A stretch of DNA of 64,000 bases from Streptomyces glaucescens (GTDB lineage Bacteria > Actinomycetota > Actinomycetes > Streptomycetales > Streptomycetaceae): NCBI RefSeq assembly GCF_000761215.1, contig NZ_CP009438.1, positions 1,178,001 to 1,242,000 on the forward strand, given 5' to 3'. Numbering within the stretch: position 1 is the first letter of the stretch; every line of letters begins with the position of its first letter. Positions 58,318 through 64,000 of this stretch are shown here, piece by piece. Position numbers and translations under genes: made by a program. The notes beneath the pieces were generated by a model, which ran no database searches, was not told where the DNA came from, and was given only the letters and a program-made list of their open reading frames with translations.

Positions 58318-58360
58318 GCTACGAGATATCACGTGCGAAATCTCGATTGTGCTACGAGAT
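58318..58360. promoter_or_regulatory. LysR operator with three half-sites
   Basis: GCTACGAGAT occurs twice (58318-58327 and 58351-58360, 33 bp apart), and an inverted ATCTCG lies between at 58340-58345. This arrangement is typical for a LysR tetramer bending DNA at a divergent promoter. Confidence 0.65.
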
Positions 58361-58382
58361 CCGCTCCAGCATCGTTGCCCCC

Positions 58383-59327
58383 ATGACCACCGTCGCCTCC
58401 GCCACCCGCACCCCGTCCGCCACTCCTCCCCGGCCGCGCCGCGCACTCGACTGGCGCGTCCGGTCCGCCGTGCTGTCGCTGATCTGGGGCTTCAGCTTCC
58501 TGCTCATCAAGGTGGGCACCGAAGGGTACGCGCCCTTCCAGGTCACGCTCGGGCGGCTGGTGTTCGGTACGGCGGTGCTGGCGGCGGCGATGGCGCTGAA
58601 GCGGGAACGGCTGCCGCGCGGCGCCCGCACCTGGGGGCATCTGACGGTCGCCGCCCTCCTGCTGAACGCGCTGCCGTTCTCGCTGTTCGCCTACGCCGAG
58701 CTGACCATCCCCTCCACTCTCGCCGGCATCTGCAACGCCACCTCGCCGCTGTGGGGCATGGCCCTGTCCCTGGTCGCGCTCTCCGAGGACCGGCCGACCC
58801 GGCTGCGCGTCGCCGGGCTCGGTCTGGGCTTCCTCGGCGTCCTCACGGTGCTCGGCGCCTGGCAGGGCTTCGCGGGACTGGACGCGGCCGGCACGGCGAT
58901 GGCTCTGCTGGCCTCGCTGAGCTATCCGGTCGGCTGGATCTACGTCCGCCGCACCCTCGCCGGGTCCGCCCACTCGCACCTGTCCCTGACCGGCGCCCAG
59001 CTGCTGCTGGCCACCGGGCAACTGGCGGTCGTCACGCCGCTGTTCACCAGCATGCCGACCGAGTTCGCGGTCCTCCCCCTCCTCGCGGTCGCCGCGCTGG
59101 GCGCGCTCGGCACGGGATTCGCGGTGCTGCTCCAGTACGGCCTGGTCGCCGAGGTGGGGCCGACCACCGCCCAGATGGTCACGTACTTCATCCCGGTCAT
59201 CGCCACCGCGGCGGGCGTCGCCCTCCTCGGCGAGTCCCTGGCCTGGTCCACCCCGGCCGGCGCGGTGATCGTGCTGGCGGGGGCGGCGCTGACGCAGGTA
59301 CGGCCCCGGGCGTCGGCTCACACGTGA
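58383..59327 (+). CDS. EamA/DMT family transporter
   Basis: 314 aa with ten membrane helices and two EamA repeats (VLSLIWGFSFLLIKVGTEGYAPFQVTLGRLVFGTAVL; later FAVLLQYGLVAEVGPTTAQMVTYFIPVIATAAGVALLGES). Likely exports an amino acid or analogue; regulator LysR is divergent. ATG 58383 is the start after the LysR operator; an upstream in-frame codon would overlap the operator. Its end overlaps the convergent MocR gene by 10 bp. Confidence 0.86.
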   Translation: MTTVASATRTPSATPPRPRRALDWRVRSAVLSLIWGFSFLLIKVGTEGYAPFQVTLGRLVFGTAVLAAAMALKRERLPRGARTWGHLTVAALLLNALPFSLFAYAELTIPSTLAGICNATSPLWGMALSLVALSEDRPTRLRVAGLGLGFLGVLTVLGAWQGFAGLDAAGTAMALLASLSYPVGWIYVRRTLAGSAHSHLSLTGAQLLLATGQLAVVTPLFTSMPTEFAVLPLLAVAALGALGTGFAVLLQYGLVAEVGPTTAQMVTYFIPVIATAAGVALLGESLAWSTPAGAVIVLAGAALTQVRPRASAHT

Positions 59328-60649
59328 CCGCGTGCCGCCGCCGGCCGCACCGCCGCCGCGATCGCGTCCGCCAGCGGTTCCGTCTCCGCCTCGGTCAGCG
59401 CGGAGACGGTGACCCGGATGCCGGGCGGCGCGCTGATCCGGAAGCGGGCGCCGGGGGCGACGGCCCAGCCCGCGTGCAGCAGCCGGGCGACGGCTCCGGT
59501 CTCGTCGGGCACCAGGATCCACACGTTCATCCCGCTGCGCCCGTGCGCGGTGACACCTCGGTCGGCCAGCGCCGCGACGAGCGCGTCCCGGCGCCGCCCG
59601 TAGGCCGCCGCGACGGCCCGCGCGTCCACCGCCCCGTCCGTCCACAGCCGGACCACGGCGCGCTGGACGATCCGGCTGACCCAGCCGGGTCCGAGCTGCT
59701 GCCGGCCGCGCACCCGGTCCACGGTCACCGGGTCGCCGGTGAGCACGGCGAGCCGCAGGTCGGGGCCGTAGGCCTTGGCGGCCGAACGCACCAGGGCCCA
59801 GTGGCGGGTGGTCCCGGCCAGGGGGTGCAGGGGCAGGTCGACGATCCGGTGCCCGTGGTCGTCCTCGACGAGCAGCGTCTCGGGGTGCTCCCGGAGCACG
59901 GACCGCAGGGCACGCGCGCGCGTGGCGGTCACCGCGGCGCCGGTGGGGTTCTGCGCCCGGTCGGTGACGACCAGGGCGCGGGCCCCGGCGGCGAGGGCGG
60001 CGCGGACGCCGTCGGGGAGCGGCCCGTCGTCGTCGACCCCGACGGGGACCGTCCGCAGGCCGAGCGCCGGGACGAGGTCGAGCAGGCCGCCCCAGCCGGG
60101 GTCCTCGACGGCGACCGCGTCTCCGGGCTTGAGGTGGGCGGCGAGGACCCGTTCGATCGCGTCGAGCGAGCCGGAGGTGACCGCGACGGGCCCGTCCGGC
60201 ACTCCGTCCGCGTCGAGGTCGGCGCGGGTGATCCGGTCCAGCTCGGGTTCGACCGCCGCCTCGCCGTACAGCACCGGCTGCCGGTCGCCCTGTCCGGCCG
60301 CCGCCGCGAAGGCCGCCGCCAGCGGGGGCAGCAGGGCCGGATCGGGATTGCCCGCGGCGACGTCGCGCACCCCCTCCGGCACCTCCACCCGGATGTACTC
60401 GCGTCCGGTGGTGGCGGGCCTGGCGCGCACCCGGCTGCCCCGGCGGCCGTCGGTCTCGATGACCCCACGCTCGCGCAGGATGCGGTACGCGGCCGCGACC
60501 GTGTTCGGGTTCACGCCGAGCCGGGCAGCCAACTCCCGCATGGGCGGGAGCAGTTCGCCCGGTTCGAGGCGACCGCCCGCCACCGCCTCCTCCACGCTCG
60601 CCGAAATCTCCGCCGCACGCCGCCCACTGATCGGATATTCTCCTAGCAC
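59318..60649 (-). CDS. MocR-family regulator (HTH plus aminotransferase-like domain)
   Basis: 443 aa. The GntR winged helix spans about residues 8-75 (RAAEISASVEEAVAGGRLEPGELLPPMRELAARLGVNPNTVAAAYRILRERGVI). The aminotransferase-like domain follows with the PLP lysine in VRSAAKAYGPDLRLAV (Lys292). The linker is shorter than in the MocR at 1792. GTG 60649 is leaderless: CATAAT is 7 bases upstream on this strand. The palindrome at 60661-60672 overlaps this promoter, and the divergent PNPOx-type flavoprotein is the probable target, suggesting a vitamin B6 link (inference). Confidence 0.87.
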   Translation of the reverse strand: MLGEYPISGRRAAEISASVEEAVAGGRLEPGELLPPMRELAARLGVNPNTVAAAYRILRERGVIETDGRRGSRVRARPATTGREYIRVEVPEGVRDVAAGNPDPALLPPLAAAFAAAAGQGDRQPVLYGEAAVEPELDRITRADLDADGVPDGPVAVTSGSLDAIERVLAAHLKPGDAVAVEDPGWGGLLDLVPALGLRTVPVGVDDDGPLPDGVRAALAAGARALVVTDRAQNPTGAAVTATRARALRSVLREHPETLLVEDDHGHRIVDLPLHPLAGTTRHWALVRSAAKAYGPDLRLAVLTGDPVTVDRVRGRQQLGPGWVSRIVQRAVVRLWTDGAVDARAVAAAYGRRRDALVAALADRGVTAHGRSGMNVWILVPDETGAVARLLHAGWAVAPGARFRISAPPGIRVTVSALTEAETEPLADAIAAAVRPAAARGHV

Positions 60650-60660
60650 AAAGCCGATTA

Positions 60661-60672
60661 TGCACTAGTGCA
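60661..60672. promoter_or_regulatory. Palindromic MocR operator
   Basis: TGCACTAGTGCA is a perfect 12-bp palindrome between the MocR start (60649) and the PNPOx-like start (60685), touching the MocR -10 box. Confidence 0.65.
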
Positions 60673-60684
60673 ATGGAGAGCGCC

Positions 60685-61368
60685 ATGCAGGGGACCGATC
60701 CGACCTCGTCGCAGCCAGCCGCCTACGCCCCGACCGACCGCACCGTCCCCACGCGCTCCGCGGACCGCGCCTCGTACGACAGGGAACTGGTGCACGCGAT
60801 ACTCGACGAGGGATACGTCTGCCACCTCGGCTTCGTCCGGGACGGCGCCCCCGTCGTGCTGCCGACGCTCTACGGCCGGGTGGGCGAGCGGCTCTACGTG
60901 CACGGCTCGACGGGTTCCCGCCCGCTGCGGATGACCGGCAAGGCCGGCCCGGGCCTGCCCGTCTGCCTCACGGTCACCCACGTCGACGCGCTCGTCCTGG
61001 CCCGCTCGGCCTTCCACCACTCCGTCAACTACCGCTCGGTGGTGGTGCACGGACTGGCCCACGACGTCACCGACCCCGAAGAGAAGCGCATCGCCCTGGA
61101 CGCGCTGGTGGACCACGTCGTGCCCGGCCGCTCCGCCGACTCCCGCCCCGCCGACAAGAAGGAACTCGCCGCCACCGCCGTCATCCGGCTCGACCTGGAC
61201 GAGGTCTCCGCCAAGCTGCGCACCGGCGGGGTGAATGACGAACCCGAGGACCTGGCCCTCCCGCACTGGGCCGGCCTCGTCCCCCTGCGCAAGGGCTACG
61301 GCACCCCCGTCCCCGACGCCGGCCTGGCCCCCGGCACCCGGGTCCCGGACTACCTCACGGCGCTCTGA
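60685..61368 (+). CDS. Pyridoxamine 5'-phosphate oxidase-related flavoprotein
   Basis: 227 aa of the Pyridox_ox_2 type: RASYDRELVHAILDEGYVCHLGFVRDGAPVVLPTLYGRVGERLYVHGSTGSRPLRM, then LTVTHVDALVLARSAFHHSVNYRSVVVHGLAHDV. It binds flavin in a split barrel and is larger than the PNPOx at 56902, from a different subfamily. ATG 60685 is used because GGAGAG lies about 6 bases upstream; ATG 60673 overlaps the operator. It is divergent from MocR. Ends at a strong hairpin. Confidence 0.86.
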   Translation: MQGTDPTSSQPAAYAPTDRTVPTRSADRASYDRELVHAILDEGYVCHLGFVRDGAPVVLPTLYGRVGERLYVHGSTGSRPLRMTGKAGPGLPVCLTVTHVDALVLARSAFHHSVNYRSVVVHGLAHDVTDPEEKRIALDALVDHVVPGRSADSRPADKKELAATAVIRLDLDEVSAKLRTGGVNDEPEDLALPHWAGLVPLRKGYGTPVPDAGLAPGTRVPDYLTAL

Positions 61369-61370
61369 CT

Positions 61371-61394
61371 CCGGGCGGGTTCGGGCCCGCCCGG
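61371..61394. terminator. Bidirectional terminator PNPOx/EamA
   Basis: A perfect 9-bp stem (61371-61379 with 61386-61394) and 6-base loop sit between the stops at 61368 and 61422. Confidence 0.8.
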
Positions 61395-61421
61395 CCACGT
61401 GACGACGTGACGGCGGGTCCG

Positions 61422-62426
61422 TCAGGCGGTCGTGCCGCGCGCGGACAGCTCCCGCTCCGCGCCACCGCCCGCGACCGGCTCGGAGCCGTTTCCCGCGGGC
61501 GCCGAGGACTGCGCGATGAACGCGCCGACCAGCACCACGGCGCCGCCCGCGATCTGCGGCAGCGACAGGTGCTCGCCGAGCAGCACCCAGGCCAGCACGG
61601 TGGCGATCACCGCTTCCAGGCAGGCCACGACGCCGGCGACCTGCGGCGAGAGCCGGCGTACGGCGAGCACGCCGGTGACGTACGCCACGACCGTGGCGAC
61701 GAGAACGATCCAGCCGAGCAGCAGCCAGGCCGCGACCGGGGTGCCGTCCATGCGCGCGGTGCCGGTGAGCACCGACCAGTCCATGTTCCAGGGCCGGGCC
61801 ACGGCGGTCAGCACGGCGGCGCCGACCAGCAGGCCGTACGCGATCACGCCGAGCGGGTCGGGGGCGCCGTCACCGGAGTCGCTGCCCTGGTCGGAGAGGA
61901 CGAAGTAGCCGACCTGGCAGCAGGCGGCGCCGAGCGCGAGCAGCAGGCCGAGCGCGTCGAAGCCGAGCCCCGACCACACCTCCACGACACAGGCGAGCCC
62001 GCCCACCGCGAGGACCACTCCGAGCGCGGCGGCCCGGGTCACCGGCCTCCGCTGCACGAACCGCACCCAGCCGAGCACGAGCGCGGGCGCCAGGTACTCG
62101 ACGAGCAGCGCCACGCCGACGGGGATGCGGGAGATCGCGGCGAAGTAGCAGGCCTGCACACCGGCGACGGCGAGCAGCCCGAACCCGGCGAGCAGCGCGG
62201 GACGGCGGCGCAGCAGCGCGCGGTGCCGCACGGCGAGCGGCGACATCACCAGGGCGGCCCCGGCGACCCGCAGCCACACCACGTGCAGCGGGTCGAGCCC
62301 GGCTTCGATCAGCGGTTTGGCCGCGACCCCCGAACCGCCGAACGCGACGGCCGACGCGAGCGCGAGACCGAGCCCGAAGCCCTTCCCGCGGCTGCCCTTG
62401 ATGGTTTCCGACGTATGCACCGGCAC
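61422..62426 (-). CDS. EamA/DMT family transporter
   Basis: 334 aa, ten membrane helices in two repeats (FGLGLALASAVAFGGSGVAAKPLIEAGLDPLHVVWLRVAGAALV; VTGVLAVRRLSPQVAGVVACLEAVIATVLAWVLLGEHLSLPQIAGGAVV). This is the fourth DMT carrier in the window. Substrate unknown. GTG 62426 lies near a CATCAT hexamer and has no ribosome-binding site; GTG 62420 is an alternative. The cytosolic tail is Gly/Ala-rich. Confidence 0.83.
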   Translation of the reverse strand: MPVHTSETIKGSRGKGFGLGLALASAVAFGGSGVAAKPLIEAGLDPLHVVWLRVAGAALVMSPLAVRHRALLRRRPALLAGFGLLAVAGVQACYFAAISRIPVGVALLVEYLAPALVLGWVRFVQRRPVTRAAALGVVLAVGGLACVVEVWSGLGFDALGLLLALGAACCQVGYFVLSDQGSDSGDGAPDPLGVIAYGLLVGAAVLTAVARPWNMDWSVLTGTARMDGTPVAAWLLLGWIVLVATVVAYVTGVLAVRRLSPQVAGVVACLEAVIATVLAWVLLGEHLSLPQIAGGAVVLVGAFIAQSSAPAGNGSEPVAGGGAERELSARGTTA

Positions 62427-62486
62427 ATGATGACAGGGGACGACATGAGCGTCACCCCTGATGACACCTGTCTCACCGGCTGGACC

Positions 62487-63101
62487 TCAGCGCCCCGTCC
62501 CGCTCCCCGCGGCGTAGCCGCCCGAAGGGTGCGAGGACGGCGGGCGACGCGCGTGCCGTGGGGGCTCCTGCCGCGGCCGGGCGCCGGCCTCCGGACCGTC
62601 GATCCGCGCGCGCAGCCCGGCCACGTCGATCCCGGCCCGGCCCAGCACCTCGACCGCCCGCGACTCGGCGGCCGCGACGATCCCGGCGAGCAGATCCGTC
62701 CCGCGCGCCCGGGCCTCCCCGCGCCGCCCGGCCCGCGCACGGGCGTACGACAGCGCGGCCGCGGCCACCGGTGAACAGCCCTCGGCCGCGGACACCGCGG
62801 GGGCGCCGGAGTCCTCGACGCTGCCCTGCCAGCGCAGGCCGTAGCCGATGCTGCGCTGCACCAGGTACCCGAGCAGTCGGGCGAGCCGCGGTCCGCCGTC
62901 GAGGACCGCCCGGACCTCGGGGTCGTGCTCCAGCAGCGAGTGGAGCAGGTGGGCGGTGTCGATCTGCCGGTCCCCGTCCCGCACGGCCCGGCGGCGGGCG
63001 GCGGCGAGCACCGGTGCCGGCCCGGTGCAGGGCTCGGCATCGTCGTCCACGCGACGGGCGGCGCGGTCGCGGACCGGCGGCCGGGGGATGGGAGGGTACA
63101 C
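62487..63101 (-). CDS. Clp N-terminal domain protein
   Basis: 204 aa with two Clp_N-like (Clp amino-terminal, double) repeats: DRQIDTAHLLHSLLEHDPEVRAVLDGG, and SPVAAAALSYARARAGRRGEARARGTDLLAGIVAAAESRAVEVLGRAGIDVAGLRARI. No AAA+ ATPase domain is present. Such proteins resemble ClpS-like adaptors or the N-domains that receive substrates in ClpC. Possibly an adaptor competing for Clp substrates (inference). The C-terminus is Arg/Pro/Ser-rich. GTG 63101. It follows the PadR gene by 184 bases on the same strand. Confidence 0.75.
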   Translation of the reverse strand: MYPPIPRPPVRDRAARRVDDDAEPCTGPAPVLAAARRRAVRDGDRQIDTAHLLHSLLEHDPEVRAVLDGGPRLARLLGYLVQRSIGYGLRWQGSVEDSGAPAVSAAEGCSPVAAAALSYARARAGRRGEARARGTDLLAGIVAAAESRAVEVLGRAGIDVAGLRARIDGPEAGARPRQEPPRHARRPPSSHPSGGYAAGSGTGR

Positions 63102-63189
63102 ATCCCCACCCCATCAGCCCGCGGGGAACAGGGCATCCCCGCCGAGACGCATCTTCACGTCCCGCACCGAGCGGACGCACCCGGCCGGG

Positions 63190-63211
63190 ATCTCCTCCTC
63201 AGGGAGGAGAT
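63190..63211 (-). terminator. Hairpin between PadR and Clp_N genes
   Basis: ATCTCCTCC (63190-63198) pairs with GGAGGAGAT (63203-63211) around a 4-base loop, about 75 bases past the PadR stop. The arms are Shine-Dalgarno and anti-Shine-Dalgarno like, so it could also be a translational element. Confidence 0.5.
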
Positions 63212-63285
63212 GAGGTCGTAGGTGCCGTCGAGGCGCGCGCCGCCCTGCCCGCCCCCCGCGAGGACCGGTCTCCACCCTGGGGGGG

Positions 63286-63921
63286 TCAGTCCTCGTCGGC
63301 GAGGATCAGATACAGCTTCTTGCGGGCGTCGTTGATGACCCCGAGCGCCTTCTCGCGCTGTTCGGCGGTGCCGGTCTTCCAGACCTGGCCGAAGGCCTCC
63401 ATCAGGCCGAACCCGGCCTGGCGGATGTCGTTCAGCGCCTCCCAGTCGACCCCGCGCGAGGCCTCCTCCCAGGGGGCGTCCGGGCCTTCCCCGGCCGCCG
63501 TGCGGCCCGCCTCGGTGAGCGCGAAGAGCTTCTTGCCGCCCTCGCTCTCGCTGGAGATCAGCCCCTCGTCCTCCAGCAGCTGGAGGGTGGGGTAGACCGA
63601 GCCGGGGCTGGGCTTCCAGGCCCCGCCGCTGCGCTCGGCGATCTCCTGGATCATCTCGTAGCCGTGCATCGGCCGGTCCCTCAGCAGGGCCAGGATCGAG
63701 GCCCGCACATCGCCCCGCCGTGCCCTGCCGCGCGGTCCGCCGCGCCCGCGCGGGCCCCAGGGCCCGCCGCCGAAACCGTGCCCGCCGAAGCCGGGGCCGC
63801 CCGGCCCGAAGGGACCGAAGGCGGCGCGCCGGCCTTCGAAGCCCCCGCCGGCGCCACCGGACTGACCCCGGCCGGGCCGGCCGGAACCACCGTGTCCACG
63901 CTCGAATCCGTGGGAACGCAT
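63286..63921 (-). CDS. PadR-family transcriptional regulator
   Basis: 211 aa. Residues about 1-70 are Gly/Arg/Phe-rich (FGPGGPGFGGHGFGGGPWGPRG), low complexity and probably disordered. The winged helix follows (RGDVRASILALLRDRPMHGYEMIQEIAERSGGAWKPSPGSVYPTLQLLEDEGLI, then KLFALTEAGR), and a C-terminal helix finishes the dimer. PadR proteins repress phenolic-stress or multidrug-transporter genes. ATG 63921 has a GGAG ribosome-binding sequence. A palindromic site lies upstream at 63976-64000; the divergent target is beyond the window. Confidence 0.9.
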   Translation of the reverse strand: MRSHGFERGHGGSGRPGRGQSGGAGGGFEGRRAAFGPFGPGGPGFGGHGFGGGPWGPRGRGGPRGRARRGDVRASILALLRDRPMHGYEMIQEIAERSGGAWKPSPGSVYPTLQLLEDEGLISSESEGGKKLFALTEAGRTAAGEGPDAPWEEASRGVDWEALNDIRQAGFGLMEAFGQVWKTGTAEQREKALGVINDARKKLYLILADED

Positions 63922-63975
63922 GACGATCACTCCATCTCCACTGTCGATCATCCGTGCAGTCATTGAACTGTCGCG

Positions 63976-64000
63976 TATCGTTCGCGATGCTTCAACGATA
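63976..64000. promoter_or_regulatory. Candidate PadR operator
   Basis: TATCGTT (63976-63982) and AACGATA (63994-64000) form a perfect 7-bp inverted repeat with an 11-base spacer; ATCG-N4-CGAT is nested at the left end. This resembles known PadR boxes. The window ends at the last base of the right arm. Confidence 0.6.

Overview
The window is a piece of actinobacterial chromosome, almost certainly Streptomyces. GC content is very high, with G or C in nearly every third codon position. GTG starts are frequent, several genes look leaderless (a -10 hexamer about 7 bases before the start codon), and there are Tat and lipoprotein signals and many one-component regulators (Lrp, LysR, MocR, XRE-cupin, HxlR, TetR, PadR). 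The gene order around a divergent EF-Tu (tuf3), a second apolipoprotein N-acyltransferase, uracil-DNA glycosylase and a FabG pair resembles, from memory, the S. coelicolor SCO13xx core region (tuf3 = SCO1321, lnt2 = SCO1336). I see no tRNA, rRNA, IS element, prophage or CRISPR array.

Layout. 1-12 kb: partial alpha/beta hydrolase, EamA exporter divergent from a MocR regulator, Tat-exported PhoD-type phosphatase, membrane-anchored ACT-GNAT protein, a transsulfuration enzyme divergent from an Lrp regulator, DUF885 metallopeptidase-like protein, SDR, rhodanese and a second Lrp regulator. 12-22.7 kb: sbcD-sbcC nuclease, MFS exporter/LysR pair, YigZ, a coupled pair of a CysRS/MshC-like protein and a histidine phosphatase whose nucleophile position is Tyr, a CoA-binding protein and pobA. 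22.7-30.3 kb: a tandem-repeat spacer, a His-rich zinc-type CDF exporter, YbaK deacylase, XRE-cupin regulator/EamA pair, acyltransferase, gamma carbonic anhydrase, DedA and a sigma-like/zinc-finger/TM/ricin fusion protein. 30.5-38.6 kb: hotdog thioesterase, Gln/Pro-rich membrane protein, MFS, spermidine-synthase-like protein, tuf3, TVP38 protein, thiolase/HxlR pair. 38.6-50.5 kb: repeat block, PmoA-like plus Gfo/Idh oxidoreductase operon behind a LacI-type operator, uppP, a 59-aa protein, NTF2-like protein, lnt, a second Gfo/Idh, FAD monooxygenase/TetR pair, lipoprotein, a second repeat block, TPR-like protein, ung. 50.5-64 kb: peptide-type ABC binding lipoprotein, SDR-FabG pair, excalibur surface protein, HipA-like kinase with DUF3037, Rieske lipoprotein, two PNPOx-like flavoproteins, LysR/EamA and MocR/PNPOx divergent pairs, EamA, Clp-N protein and PadR regulator.

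The dominant theme is small regulator-plus-target units. Nearly every divergent pair carries a recognisable palindrome between the two starts: twin TetR sites at 47336-47381, an HxlR site at 38065-38087, an XRE-cupin site at 25329-25346, three LysR half-sites at 58322-58360, a MocR palindrome at 60661-60672 and a PadR site at 63976-64000. Convergent pairs are separated by strong hairpins or overlap in their 3' ends by 7 to 86 bp.

Most unusual items: the CysRS-like/histidine-phosphatase pair with the missing catalytic His, the HipA-like kinase/DUF3037 pair without a HipB, the one-piece sigma-like to lectin membrane protein, the TM-ACT-GNAT fusion, and several intergenic minisatellites that are unrelated in sequence but sit between genes in the same way.
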